Positions 48,928 to 63,338 of a stretch of DNA of 64,000 nucleotides are shown here, piece by piece. The notes under the pieces are model-generated. The model saw nothing but the letters and a program-made list of their open reading frames with translations. It had not been told where the DNA came from and did not search any database. The stretch is from Drosophila persimilis (lineage: Eukaryota; Arthropoda; Insecta; Diptera; Drosophilidae). The stretch is from NCBI RefSeq assembly GCF_003286085.1, contig NW_020825288.1:18600001-18664000 (forward strand), read 5' to 3'. Each line of letters opens with the position of its first letter. Within the stretch, counting starts at the first letter, position 1. A program made the position numbers and the translations under genes.

Positions 48928-51900
48928 TTTTTTTACTTTTTATGTTCTGGCGAATTCCCGCATTTTTTGACTATTCTTAGACAGATGTTGAGATTTCTGA
49001 AGTATAATGCAGCGCACTCATATTCACTGACTCTTCTAACTACAAGGAAACTTCAAGCATAGATTCATAAGTTAATAAAAAATCAAAATCTGATCGAAAT
49101 ATCGTTTTTAAAATCATATGGTCATATCATACATATGTATATATGTTCGAAAAATCAGTATAAAACCCATATAATTAAATAAAATATGTACTAACATAGA
49201 GAAATTAAATAAAAATCACTTTTAAAAGCAGTAAAATAAAATGAAAATTAAATTTGTAGTTTAATTTTTTACATATTTATATGGAGTATTGAAATTAAAG
49301 AGGAAGACTTTTTGTCTTTAGTATTCCATATACAAAAAAATTAAGTATTTTTTTGTGTTTGTTTTATTTTTTTTTATATCCCTTGCATTTCCAACTGGTT
49401 CTTGAATAAAAAATTCCAGGGGCAATGAAATTATACTTGTGTAGAGGAAAATTTTATAAACTTTAACCTATAGGCATAATGAGAGTGAAATATGTACATA
49501 TAAAACATATTCGAAAACAATTTTTTCGTGTTAAAGTCGAAATGTAAATGAAAACACTTTCAAGTTAAATTTCCACTCTCAGGTCAAATAAAACAGCATA
49601 AATATTAAATTCCAAGTGTAAATATTATAATTGAAGTGCTTTTTCTCTCGGTGTATATGAAACTGAGTACCAGTTACTGCAGTGCTAAATAGGCGTCCAC
49701 AAAACTATAGCATACATACAGGTTTCCGTCTATACTCTGTCTGTACTAATGACCAAAATTATCCAGCTTTTCGGCATTCGTAAGTCAAATAGTGCACAAA
49801 TGTCAACAAAGGGTTCTAGATTTTTGCACCGCTTATGCACCTTATGTATAGCCTTCCATTGAGGCATTAGACGAATTCTCAATTTTTAGTGGCCAGATAG
49901 GGCCAACTATTTTTTTCTTTTCAAATAGTCCTTTTACAATTTATTTAGGTATGTATATTGATAGATATTGATTTATGGATAGCTTTATCATACAAGTTTT
50001 CAAGAAATATTTGACTGTAATCAATAACTAAAGTTGGAAAATATGATTTAGACCTGCAAATTTTGTACGGCTATGAAATTATTGGGGTATAAGTGTACTA
50101 TTCTATTATAAAATCTAAATGCCGACTTAATGGCATAGAAGTCATTGGGACGGTGAGGCGTGGGCGTGTGGGCGGTGAGGAAAATTTGTTTCAAAAATTG
50201 ACCGTTTGAATATTGGACAAAGTGGCTGTGCTCGAGCATAGTCCCCCGCCTAGGGCTCACAAGCCATACATACATACGTGGTTGGAGGTAGTAGCATCAA
50301 CAGCACACACTCGTAGGTCTATCTATACATACGCATATACATACAGACATACATATACCCCCAAACGTGTATGCGCTTGGGCTGTCCATTTAGCCCAGTA
50401 CTCCTACCACTGAAAGCGCTCACACAATCGTTCAAGACCCACGCATACATACACCGAACTTATATGCTGTCCGTGACCCCCTCCTTCCAACGACGGGATG
50501 GCGAAATTGGGTTCGTCCCTTGGAAGAATCGTCCTAAGATGAAAGTACCGTCCCCTGTCCGACTACCGGCGTTCGTTGAAAATTTGCTCATGGCATGAAC
50601 ACATGTGGCGTAATTTCGTCGCAGACTTTTGCTCTAACTGGACAAGAAGAATTCATACACTGAAATTATTTTCTATTATTTTTTATTTCTCATAATAATG
50701 ACAAAACATTTTACTTAACTGAGTCTTTGATTACACAGATGTACATATGTAACTGAGGTACTAAAATCATAAATTTTATATTGAACATATAACATATATT
50801 GAATAATATAATTAATTATATACGGCTATCCTGAGTTGACAGAAAAATGTAAGCATTAATTTACAACTATTTTTTTTTTATTATTAACAATTCATTAAAA
50901 TATGAGAAAATATTACATTACATTATTATCACAATAATCTACAATTATTTTGTTAATATTAAAATTTTATTAAAAAAAAAGAAAATATTTAAGAAATTAA
51001 AAATTTTGTTCGGTGTCTTTTCCATTCCCGAGTCGCGACACTGTAATATCGCCCGGTCAATGTGTTCGCCAAGTTGTGAGCCAAGCCATGCCATGGGTGT
51101 CTACCGCGGTGGTGGAACTTCAGCTTCGCTTCGGACTCGGCCGTGGTCCGGCTGAGTATAAGTACAGTTGTGTAAATACACTAGCGGACAACGCCGCGGT
51201 CCCAAGAATTTGTATTTTATCAGCATCATTCACATCGCGTAGTCAAGGACTTTCCCTATTTACGCGAAGTATACACACATGCAGTCGTTTATATGTGTAA
51301 GTGGGTTCTCGCTGAAGCAAATAGGACATGTGCCGGTGGTGGGAGAAGCGTGAGGGTTTTGCAAGCCGGTTCGTACACGGGTTTTGACTGTGCCCATGTG
51401 TATGAGGACACACGAATGGGGATGGTAAAAGAGGAAAGAGGCTGGGGCTGGGGCTGGTGCTGGTGCTGGGGGTTACTCTCCGATCCTTTCATTTTATTCC
51501 TAAATTTCCTTCCTTCAATATTTCAACGTGCTTCGTGACGTGTCCGTTTTGTATGATGGGAAGCTTGGAAGTGGTCCTTTGTCGCCAACGACCGCCGTCG
51601 TGGTCCAAGTTGGTTATACCGCTCTTCTCTTCTCTTCTTGTTATTGTTTGCTGCTTCCTTCGTTGCTGACATGTCGCAGGGCCGCGATGAATTGAGCGAT
51701 GTTTTAGACACGCAGGAGTGGGACAACTTTTATCTCGGCGCATTTATTTTTCTATTCCACTTATTATACGCGTATATGCCACAAACAGGATACACACCCA
51801 CGTGGGCATATATTGGATATTTATTTTGTATTCCAACGGACGGCAACGGACGGCAACGGACAGTGGACGTGTCAGCAGCAGGAGCGGCGGGGTCGCTGGA

Positions 51901-53880
51901 CTGTTAAGTGGGGTATGCCTGAGCCGAACGTGAGTAAGGGAGATACATATATACATACATACATACATGTACATATGTATGTGTGTGGGCTTTTCCCGGA
52001 CAAAGATATGGACCTTGATGGTGTGAATTCACTTGAATGATTTGAGCGAAGGCCTGCTATGTACATACACATTCAAGGATTGTTAAATATTTTGTATTTT
52101 TCTTTTAAGTGTGCCTTTAATAGAAACGATCGATAAAATGTACATATGTATATGTATACTACTCCGATCAGCTGATCAATGACCGTGTCAATATATCTGA
52201 ATCTTACAAGTTTCAGTCCGAGTCTTCGAACTATAAACCAAATTTAGTTTGTATACTTTTGAGATTCAATTCGTTTAAAATTTCACCACGCCCTTTTCTT
52301 CCAAAAACGTTAGAAACGTGTAAGAATCGGAATATTGGAATACCGACACCTATACAACTGCGAATGGGGAATTATTACATACTTTGGGGGGGTGAGAACC
52401 AGTTCCTTTGATAGCAGGCGAGACTGACTTTCTGTCGACTCTAACATTGCGGTCGTTTCAATCACCCTCGTGTTGATTTTACTCAGAGTCCGATTACTAG
52501 AGCCAACGTAGTGCAAACACATGTGCCACCATATTATACTCGTTACTCAGTTTTGATACATTATCAAATGAATGATTTATGCAAGTTAAACAATATATTT
52601 ATTTTGTAGTTTTGTTTATTTTTGAGCATGTTCGAGCAGGGCATGGCAGGTCTAAATCAAGCCCTAACCAAAAAAAAACAAATCTGTTGTAGTTCACCTG
52701 TAGTTCTTGATTGTTGTCGTTGAAATCATTTTCATCAAGTGGTAATATGTATCACGAGGACCCGAGGACGCCTTTTCCGCGTTCTGAGACTCACTTTATG
52801 ACTCTAATTGCCCCCAACTTGGTAAAGTTGATACTGGTTACTGCTTATCTGTGCACAGTTGATATGTTGATGACGTGTTTACTGCAGCATAAAGTCCTTT
52901 TACGACCCATTTTATTTATATCCCAGCTCTAGTCATGAGCCTGTCCTGGCGTCAATAAATTTTTATTAGCCATGATGTGGCTGCTCTTGTTCCTTAAGAC
53001 GGCAAGCAAACTGATTCCAATGTTTTATTACCCATGTTGTGGCCATTCGCATGTAATTCGCGTTTTATTTCCCACACGTTGGGCGTGTGAGCAAATTAGT
53101 TTTCAATTAGGTTTCACTTATACAAAATATGCGAGAAAAAGGTTTTTTTGATTACCAATACGAGTACGAGTATCTGCTTGCCCGTACGAGTACGAGTACG
53201 AGTACGAGTACGAGTACAAGCGAACACTCACTTAATAAGGTCAATTCAAAACAATCAAGGTTTTATGTACTTAAGTACCCACTTAAGTATGTATATGCCT
53301 ATATGTATGTATACGAGTATGTATGTAGTGTAGTACATATTTACATTCCATAGACTCTAATTGAGGGATTAGTTACCCTGATTATCGGCTTCATTAACCT
53401 TTCGCCTAACATTGGATTGCTCACACAGCAGAAACAGTTGCATATACGATAATCTACCCAAACTATACTATATTGTCCCTATATGCAGGTGTGAGTAAGT
53501 TGCATTGACATTGACTTTCATCTCATTACGAGCATAATGGCAACGAATGTTTATTTATGATTTTACTGACCGACATACATTTGTACATACATATGTTGGT
53601 GCATGTGTGTGTACATAGAAGTACATACAATCAAAGTGCCAAAGGCATTGGGTTAAACAGGATGTCCTCCTAATTTAATGATAATGAGCAATAATAATAA
53701 TGTGTGGACACTCTAGTATTGCCATTGGTTTATGGCTATGCTACTCGGCTTTTTATAAAGCTAAGAGGGAAAGTGTGACACACTTTTTACTGTGGGTCTA
53801 GTTACGCGCTGTGTCTTCTTTTCAATAAAATATTAGTTCTGTTATAATATTATAATATATATATTATATACAATCAATTC
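48928..53880. other. Intergenic stretch without recognisable genes
   Basis: 48930-50040 and 50640-51010 are extremely AT-rich. 50150-50600 and 51010-51900 are more GC-rich islands with open frames on both strands, none of which reads as a protein. The one at 51430-51475 contains GGGGCTGG repeats. The (TACGAG)n array at 53184 is listed separately. 52000-53100 shows nothing I can name. Confidence 0.45.
53159..53220. repeat. (TACGAG)n microsatellite
   Basis: About six perfect units at 53184-53217 after a shorter, interrupted run at 53159-53172. It explains the Arg-Val and Ser-Thr repeat frames seen here. Confidence 0.92.
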
Positions 53881-56724
53881 GGTTTTCTCGTATCTTTAAA
53901 AATTTTGGATGAAACGGAATTTCGCATATAGTGGGGGCGGATTGTGGCGGAGCAAATTCCGTGACTTACGTAGGCGTTTGCCCCAAAAACCGGTTCTGCA
54001 TTTTTGGGTAATCCATGGTACTATATTGGGGACTCTTAGAGAAAAAAAGGTACATGTTATTTTCGCATTTAACAAATTTGTAAACTTTAAAATTATAGCA
54101 GAATTGACAAAATTGTTACAATGTTTTACAGAGTTATTAAACTAAAAATTTAGATTGAAAAATATCTAAAAAAAATTCTAAATTTTGCATTTGAATTCCT
54201 AAAATTTCCACGACTTTTAGCTTTTTAGAATGGCAAATTTCTTCAAAACTAGTTGCAGCATACTCAAAAAACAAATATGAAAAGATAGATTAAAAAATAG
54301 AAATTTGCACCCCAAAATCTATCAGAAAAAGTGTGTCCTATGAAATAGTTTGTATGGGGCTGTTGGCTCAGCTGACTTTCAGAATATTTATGTATTTATA
54401 TTTATATTTTTATATTTATTTATAGTCATAGGCGTTCCTAATGGTTTTCGGTATGGATGACAGAGTTTTAGGGATAATCAAGTTGCTCATGCATAGACGT
54501 ATGTACTGGCAGGAAGACAAGACGGTTGTACAAATTACTGTGGAAGATCGATCGAGATCTTACGGCAGGTCTATTCTCGTAGTATGAAAAATAACGACGA
54601 TAAAATTTGGAGGTGACAGCTTGCGAAATATAGTTTCATAAATATATCAACAAAAATGTTGTGTATTCCGTACAATATGTACATATATTCAAGTTTATAT
54701 ACATGTCGTTGCGTAGCGTTATACCTTAAAGCTTCCATACATACTTTTGTGCGTACATATACATATGTATGTATGTATGTGTGCACGCGCAATTTCTTCG
54801 ACTTAAATGTGTGCGTGTATGCAGTATGTATTTGGAAAGAAAAGTTATATACAAAATGCATATTTCAGAGAAGACATGCGCTTGTGTTCGTTCTCGTTCT
54901 AATTCTAATGTCCAGCTTTTGAAAGTCTTCAGAATAAGTACATACATACATATGTACATACATATGTATGCATATATGTTCGTATGTAAATATTCTGATA
55001 CATAATTCTTGTACATTTGTATCTCAAATCCTGGTCTGTTAGTCAGATGACTAGAATGCAGTCTTGATACATAAGCATACAGTCCACTCAAGTGCAAAAT
55101 CTGATGCGGTAGCTCCTAGTTTCCCGTTTTTACTGCAACGAATACTGGTTACCTCTGAATTCTGAGTTCTGTTCAAGACATTGATACCCCCCAATTGGGT
55201 TGGTTATAGCTATCCGAATAGATTGGGTTGAATATATAAGATATACTGTTCATATCGTTAAAGACGGTAGTAGGAGTAAAATAGCTGATCATGATTATTA
55301 ATTAGAAATTCTCTCAAAATGATTTGTAATTTATTCTTAAGGTGGTATTTTAGACTTTTCGGTTTTTATTTCAAATAAAAATGTACATCATTCTCGCATA
55401 TGCAAATGGTTCCTCCCGAGATTCAAGTAGCCGAATGGGACAGTGGATTCTCAAAGGATGCACTCTCTTCTACAGTCCTGGTCAATTGCGACGTCGGCGG
55501 CATTCGTGAAATAGCCAACTTTCGTACATACATACTGTAGAACATTTTTGCCTCCACAAGCCGTCTTCTCTCCCTCTTTAATTTCTAGCTCTTTCTCTCT
55601 CCAGTTGCATGTGTGTTTGTGTATTAATTTAGCCACCCACTACCACACCCGTGTGCTGCTGCTATATGCAAGCTGGCCATAGCAACTTGAAAAGTCGAAT
55701 TTTCACCATCTCGTTCCTTCGTTTCGCGCAGCTACCTCTGCAGAGCCACTGCTTCGACTTCGGCTTTAGCGGCAGCCTCAAACTCAAACTCAAACTCAAA
55801 TTCAGTCCAGGCTATGGCTATGACGACGGCGACGAAGGCAAACGTGACCTAGCACGGCTGGTACGTAGCCCATATAGACTCCGTCTCCAGTAGACTAGGG
55901 AAAATCTCAACCCCTCAAGGCCCAACTCCCAACTGCCAAACCCTGCATCGGGCCTTCCCTTCCGGACAGGACAGGACCGAACAGGACCGGACCCATCATC
56001 CTCATCAGCCTTAGCCTCCGATGTAGCAAGCAATCGCAAGCCGTATGCAAACAACATTTTACATAGCTACTGTCTAGAGGTTCTTGCTGCTCAACTTCGT
56101 TGGCCTTCCTTCGTACTCTCGGCCTTCGTCGCCGGGTACCTTCTTTCCTGTGCTTCTTGCATCCCGCTCAATGTCCGAACATACATACATACATATATAC
56201 ATGTTCACACACGTACGAAAACGTATGCCCGTATGCTGCGATGTTTGTGTTTGTATTAATGTCCGCATCTAAATTCGCATATACAGCAGCGGTCAGCTAT
56301 GGAAATTATCGATCGACTTGTTTTTGGTGTCAGGTGGTCGGGCGATGGATGCGGTGGCACCAAAGGCAGCATCATGATGGACACGCGCCTGGACTAGAGA
56401 GTTCTACCGCTGGGCAACGAACTGCCCCTGCCTCAATGGGTTTTGGGGCGGCAGATGCCAAGGCGAACATGGGCAGAACGCATAGTTTGAGATGAAAGTG
56501 GAGGCAGTACTTGCGACAACATGCTGGAAGGAGCATGGACGACGCCGTTCATACAGTCGGCTGCTTAGTTGTTGAACCAAGGCAATGTGACACTGACGGT
56601 GGTAATGTTTGGCGCAGAGTTCTCTTCTCTAGAAGTTGCCTTCCCTTCACTTCAACGTTGGTGGCAACGAATTACCACTGCCCGTTCATTCTCATCCCTT
56701 ACTCTTGCACTGGACACTGCCTCC

Positions 56725-56792
<68 letters not shown>

Positions 56793-57784
56793 TCCAACGA
56801 CTCCGACTCCGGCTAGGAGATGACGATGACCAAAGGAATGGGTGAATGCTCTGCATTTGTGAAGCATTCAGCGGAAATATTCATCCTGGCTCGTCTTTTC
56901 AGCCGTTCCGTAGCCAAGTATCCCACTCCAGTTCACACACACACACACACACACACATACATCGACACATCAAAAGGTTGTTGGTCGAATGAGTGAGCGG
57001 GTTGGTATGTCATTTGGTACTGCCGCGGCTGTCTCAATGCGGATAGAGAGGGATTTTGTCGGAGGCAGAGGACAGAAATTGCTTATGCGACATTCACATC
57101 CAATGCTCCGCTATCGCCTGCAGTATTAGTTATGGCAGAGCAGCAAAGGCAAAGATGGTTGTCCAGACGGCAGGCTCGCTGGACGAATAGGTCCGGTCCC
57201 TAAGCCTCGTGTAATACACATACATACATACATACATACGTGCATATGTATAATACATACAAGATACATACATACATATGTGTGCATCTAAAAGTTCGCA
57301 TCTGTTTATTTGTATGAGACTTGGGTTAAAATTTTCAGATTACAAAATTTGTCAAGTTGTGCAAAATTTTGACGATCTGCCGCGTTTCGCGTCGGAGAAT
57401 ATTCTCAAGATTTTCATTAATTTCATTTATTATAAAGAAAGGAGCAGCCGACATAAACCTTTATGTTTCGCTGTGAGAACATAAATTCCAAAATATTTAT
57501 CATCCAAAAACAATTTCATTCAAAATGTTTACACACATTTTATTATTATTTTAAATGTACTTTGCACGAGGCAATAATTGGGTTATAGGCCTGCATGAGT
57601 AGAGCACTTCCTAATACTTGGAATTTGCATTATTCCTCCAAAATCTTTTTAGATCATTTCTCACACTGACATTGACATTTGTAAAATACCCAAAAAATCT
57701 TTTCGATCTTGGCGCACTTTCATAATTTTACTTGACATTTGCAGCGCGGGTCTCCACAAACATGGATTATAGGCACTTTCACAT
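53881..57784. other. Intergenic stretch with GC-rich islands
   Basis: A possible decayed Helentron piece lies at about 53900-54000 (GTGGGGGCGGATTGTGGCGG). 54100-55500 is AT-rich with TACA microsatellites. 55560-57190 is a GC-rich island that includes (CTCAAA)n at 55777-55806, (ACG)n at 56731-56791 and (CA)n near 56938-56957. Its frames are open on several strands because of base composition, and no protein family is visible. It could be regulatory DNA or the untranslated exon of a gene outside the window. Confidence 0.45.
56731..56791. repeat. (ACG)n trinucleotide repeat, about 20 units
   Basis: A perfect ACG tract of about 61 bases. It encodes poly-Asp, poly-Thr or poly-Arg depending on the plus-strand frame, and poly-Val on the minus strand, with no surrounding gene structure. 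Confidence 0.95.
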
Positions 57785-57788
57785 TTTT

Positions 57789-58614
57789 TATACCCGACAC
57801 TAAAAATGAGTATTGGGGTATATTAGATTTGTGGTGAAAATAGATGTGTGTAACGTCCAGAAGGAATCGTTTCCGACCCCATAAAGTATATATATTCTTG
57901 ATCAGCATCAATAGCCGAGTCGATTGAGCCCTGTCTGTCTGTCCGTGCTCAAAGACTACAAGAGCTAGATCAACGACATTTTATATCCGGACTTCTGTGA
58001 TATGTCACTGCTACAAGTATATTTCAAAACTTTTCCCCGCCCCCACAAAGGGCGAAAGTCTGTGCAGAATCGTAGAGGATGACTATATGTTCTAGAGTGT
58101 AAAATCTGAACCAGATCGTATAATTATTATAGCCAGAATCAAGAAAACAATTTCACTCTTTCTCGCTCTGTCTCACTTTAACACACAGGTTTCATGGTCG
58201 GTTTTGCCAATTGCAAAATATGAGTTTAAGGATCTCAGAACCCATAAGAGCTAGAGCAACCAAATTTGGTATCCACACTCCTGGGATATCGGACCTTGAC
58301 CGTTTTGTGTCATAATTTCGCCCCACCCCCTTCCGGCCCAACAAAGGACGAAAATCTGTTGCATCCACAATATTGCAGATTCGAGAAAACTAAAAACGCA
58401 CAATCATAGAGAATGACCAAAAGGAACAAATCTATTTGCAGTGGCTACGCAGCGCCCGACGTCACGCTCAGACTGATTTTCTGTCTCTCTCGCACGCACT
58501 CTTTGTCGTGTCGTTCAATAAAAGCGGCGTCTGCCGGAGGAGAGCCACACTGACCAAGTATCGGGTATGAATGTAGAGCTGCGGTCTCCGCAGCAACTCA
58601 CAACGTTCCCCCTC
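57789..58614 (+). mobile_element. Full-size DINE/Helentron-like element
   Basis: The most complete plus-oriented copy, about 826 bp. It begins TTATACCCGACACTAAAAATG, has the 5' block (CGTTTCCGACCCCATAAAGT, then CTTGATCAGCATCAATAGCC) and a centre with two copies of a block around AAAGGGCGAAAGTCTGTG / AAAGGACGAAAATCTGTTGC. The 3' block is CAGTGGCTACGCAGCGCCCG with TCGGGTATGAATGTAGAG and the terminus CACAACGTTCCCCCTCG. No ORF; non-autonomous. The 5' block matches what I know of Drosophila INE-1, and the 3' half resembles obscura-group SGM/ISY elements. Confidence 0.85.
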
Positions 58615-61600
58615 GATTTGATTTGTATCGCTAAAATGGATATACCTGAAGATATAGCGTCCCAAAGTTAAAATATTTTACTATTTGTTATGTTTTCATT
58701 ATTTTTGGTATGTCTAGGCCTAGACGAGTGATTTATTTGGTACGTTGATATTAGGCCTATGAGATCACGATCAGTCAATAAACAATTATGTATATTTAAC
58801 AAGCGGGTCGTGCGTCATGCGGCAGTTCCTCTCGGTTGGTTGGGCAGGAGGACGGCTGCGATCCTTCCGTACTCCGAGCGTAATAGTTTTCGGCTTGATG
58901 TCGCATAGGCCACATGCTGGTGCAGTAATTGCACATCAACGTTCAAATTAAAATATATGTATAAACAAAATTTGGTCCAAGCCCCTGGCGGTTCTACATA
59001 CATAGTTGTAATAGTTATTACGATCAATAGATGGTTGGATGTGCTAAAAACTCTCAGCCTAGCAGCTTCTTATACTTAGGTTTATTGAGAGTCTAACTTC
59101 AAGGATATATCCACCATGGATGATTCTCTAAATCGCTGATGCTGATACAAATTTTTTTAAAAGTTTTCGCCAGGGAAAGTGCTGATCCGGTCCTTTTTTT
59201 TGTTACTCCACTGAAAGTTACAACTTAACTGTTATTTTATTACAACATTTAATAAAACTCAACAAGTAAAAGAGGAAGTGAAGGAAAGGAGTACGCCTTG
59301 TGCCCGTAGTCCGGGCTTGAACAAATGGAGCGTGATGTTGTGGCTCCACGAGGTTTTATATAAAGTGGCACTATTAAAATAAAATTGTTTGTTACTTCTT
59401 TTGCTTTTATTTTCGTTTCAGTTCCCCTTTTCCACCGATTCCAATAGAAGGAGCTAACAAATAGATAGCAAACACGAGGGTACGTGGACGAATATGGGCT
59501 CAGGTGGTGGGTCCATTGTTTCACAGTTCAGGAGCGCCAGCAAATCAAGCGTAAGCTAATTACCTTACGGCCTCAGGAAGCGAAAAAATATCGAGTTTCG
59601 ATTAAACCCAGCACGTCTCCGAATTGTGTGCTTAATTTGGCGCCACTGACCGTAACGGGACTGAGCTCAGTTGTCAATGTCTGCTTAACGAGATGCGAGT
59701 CCTTGGCGTTCGCTGAACACAGTATTTAATTACAAGACTACATACTACCAGCGAGAATATTGGTGCGCGATTTTAAATTATTTTTTTGGATGAGAATATT
59801 CAATCAAATTGTTACAAATCCATTCTAAAATTACCCTGGGCATTCGGATACATATTCTCTAAAATAACGAGCTTACAATTTTGTTGCTTATAATTTCAAA
59901 TGTAATCTTCGAGCAATACATTATGCATGTTTATAGATGAGTCAAATGCAACTCAATACTTATTGATATCTTTGAGTCAAGTAAATAATGTAATTGTCAA
60001 AAAGATTTCTGAAGCTGAAAATGGACATCACTTAAAAAGGTACTACAGATCTATTGAAATGGTCGACACTTCATTCCATCTTGTTAGATGATGGATTTGA
60101 TACAATAGTGCCAGTTATAACCGGTTCTTAGTGACTTTGGCGTATAAAATCATGGATCAGATGGAGGGTAAGAATTGTACGCTCCATTTGATACATTTCT
60201 TTTGGCTTACATATATCGGTAGCCGACATATCGAATAAGAATGAGAAGAACGTCAACAAAGCCAAATCAATCAGAAAATTATGAGTTCAACTCAATGTAG
60301 TTCGGTTTTATGGAAGAAGTGGTACACTTTGATGCTGTCAGCATGGATGTTGAGACTCCCTCCACCTCAGCAACCGCCGTTATCACCACTAATAGTTATA
60401 AGTCAGTAGATTCTTTCTCTAGGGTAGTACCTGCTATCTCTCCATCACTCTCCATCTCGACTTGTGGCATCTGCTACGGGTGTTCTGGGTAAATTTAACT
60501 TGAAGGTAGAACGTAGTACTTCATCCTTCAAGATTCTAGTTCCGGATAAACATGTCAAGAGTATGCTCGAGACTTCTCTCTGGGCGGTGCGATTTTTCAT
60601 ATTTATACTAATCGATGGATGGGTATCCTTCCAACACCATCCCCGTCGGCTTTAACTTCTATTTATATTTAATATTCTTCCCATAGCGAGAAGGTGATTT
60701 GAAGATTTTCACCAGATTGCCATATGTACTTTTTTGATTAATTTATGGTTTTTTTTTCCGAATACATATATGTACAATGGAATTTGCATACACACATGCA
60801 TGCATATGTATGTATATTGTTACATACATACGTACATATGTATAGATCAAGCTTCTAACCTGATTCCCATTCGTTGAATACGACGTATGCACCGTCGCGA
60901 CTTTCACTATTCACTATTTTCTTTCCGGATGGCCTTGAAAAAGTTTCTTTCACAGAAGTTAAGAGCTGGCATTCGCATTAAATAAAGCAAGAAATAACAA
61001 ATTTTCTTTAAGTAGTCTGGCACTGACCTACCCTAAGGTCTCCCATGTTCGGCTATACACGGAAAAAATCGAAATAAAAACTCCGAATGTGGCACAGCAT
61101 CCTTGGTGGCACCACCACCACCCCACCCCTACAGTGGCGCACACATTGAAACATACTTATGCACACACATGTACATACATACATACATATGTATATGTTA
61201 ATGCATGTACATGTACATGTATGTTTGTACGTATCTATCTATTATTTGGGATACTGTTATAACATATGGATATTAAAATATGAATACTAGAATTAATATT
61301 GAATAGTAAATCTCAGCAAGTAAAATTCATCACCAAATTGCTTTACATTACCCATGTGTAACTTTGTGGAGAAGCAACAGATAGTATGTGCCTACATATG
61401 TACATACAGATGTATGTATGTATGTTATGTTTGGGTTCCAACTTCGGGGCGGGAGACGTTTGGACCATTAGAACGTTAGGAGCATGTGAATTGAATATAA
61501 AACCAAATATAAAAGTTGCCTTTTTTATCCAGTCAACCGGGACACACACTGTATGTACTTACCATACATACATATGCAAAATATCATACATACATACATA

Positions 61601-62644
61601 CATACATATCTTCATTTGTAGAAGTGAGCAACTAGTAGATGCATGGACGTTCGACTGTCATTGAATCACCTAAAAGGATATTGCCGGCTTCGTCTAGCCG
61701 AGATCCAGTAGCCAGAGCCAGAGCCAGAGCCAGATGTCTGGCATTGAGTAGACCAAGAAGCCCCGCACTTAACAAAGAATATATACATACTTACACGTAC
61801 ATATGTCAAGGATACACATACATATATTTTTATATAGTCGACGTCTGCTCAAAAGACTGCAAACAAGCAAAGAAAAAATGGAAAAAGAGCACACGTAAAC
61901 ACACGAGCAAAAAAATTGGTTTTATGATTCAAGGACATGAATCACATTATTTTTCCAGCATGAAGCTCACATAAACACTAGGAGTAGGTTACAAAGATGT
62001 GGTTTTGTCCCAGTCCCACTTTCAGACTTCCTTTTGGGGTCGTTCACTATTCGCTTTTGGCTTGGTGCGAGGCAAGAACTGAAATCCAACATTTTTATTG
62101 CTGCATATTCACATACACATCCATAAATACCCGTACAGCAGTGCATATATATATATATATGTATATGTATGTATATACTTCCTGGAACGAATGTATCTAT
62201 GTACATATAGTTAGTTGGCAATACTTTTATACGTACGTTGAACACCTACCTACATAAAATGAAAAAAAAACTTTCACTCTCTTTCAATTGTTCTTTAAAA
62301 CCTACAAAAAATAAATATATCTGGCGGCAACATTGAAAAAGAAAGCAGTTTTTTTTTATTTTTTAGCCCGGTACGGGGTACAAACATTATGCAGTTGCTG
62401 TTGACTTTATAAGCTGAAGCTCGACCAATCCGTACATGTATGTATGTATATCTCAAGCACGTTCCCGCTAATCCAAAAAATGTATCCGATTCAACAAAGA
62501 ACAATAGTGGACAAGTTAGATGAAAATAAGGTACTAGTTTGCATTAAAATGGAAAGACAGTCGGACATAGCTATAACAACTCGGCTTTCGATGATAAGGA
62601 GCACATATCAATACTCTCTTAAAGATCTATCTCTGGGCCAAAAG
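58615..62644. other. Intergenic stretch without recognisable genes
   Basis: Mixed AT-rich DNA with TACATACATA microsatellites near 60760-60850, 61170-61230 and 61560-61610, and an AGAGCC repeat at 61714-61737. The open frames at 59249-59524, 60310-60492 and 61386-61664 show no recognisable domain. Stretches of about 59250-59700 are less AT-rich but I cannot assign them. Confidence 0.45.
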
Positions 62645-63338
62645 CGAGGGGGAACGTTGTGAGTTGCTGCGGACACCGCAGCTCTACATTCATACTCGAT
62701 ACTTGGTCAGTGTGGCTCTCCTCCGGCAGACGCCGCTTTTATTGAACGACACGACAAAGAGTGCGTGCGAGAGAGACAGAAAATCAGTCTAAGCGTGACG
62801 TCGGGCGCTGCGTAGCCACTGCAAATAGATTTGTTCCTTTTGGCTATAAAAATGATCTGATCTGATCCAAATTCAGCAATCGGATAGATATGGTCGTTAT
62901 CTATAATTCTGCGTTTTTAGTTTTCTCGAATCTGCAATATTGTGGATGCAACAGATTTTCGTCCTTTGTGGGGGCGGAAAGGGGTGGGGCGAACTTTTGA
63001 GATATACCTTTTATAGTGAGATCTAACAGAAGTGCGGATACCAAATTTGGTTACTCTAGCCTTAATAGTCTCTGAGATTTGTGGATGCCCCAGATTTTGT
63101 TTTGAAATATACTTGTGACATATCACAGAAATGTCGTTGCTCTAGCTCTTGTAGTCTTTGAGCACTAGGCGCTGATAGGGACGGACAGACAGACAGGGCT
63201 CAATCGACTCGGCTATTGATGCTGATCAAGAATATATATACTTTATGGGGTCGGAAACGCTTTCTTCTGGACGTTACACACATCCACTTTCACCACAAAT
63301 CTAATATACCCCAATACTCATTTTGAGTATCGGGTATA
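62645..63338 (-). mobile_element. Full-size DINE/Helentron-like element, inverted
   Basis: Reverse-oriented, about 694 bp with both ends: CGAGGGGGAACGTTGTGAG at 62645 and TTGAGTATCGGGTATA at 63338. The 3' block (GGGCGCTGCGTAGCCACTGC) is very similar to the copy at 57789-58614, which lies about 4 kb away in the opposite orientation. The centre again has a repeated block (GTGGATGCAACAGATTTTCG and GTGGATGCCCCAGATTTTG). Confidence 0.85.

Noticed and set aside
56511..56867. Overlapping ORFs with poly-Asp, poly-Thr, poly-Arg and poly-Val runs
   Set aside because: All are frames through the (ACG)n repeat. There is no start context, splice structure or conserved domain.
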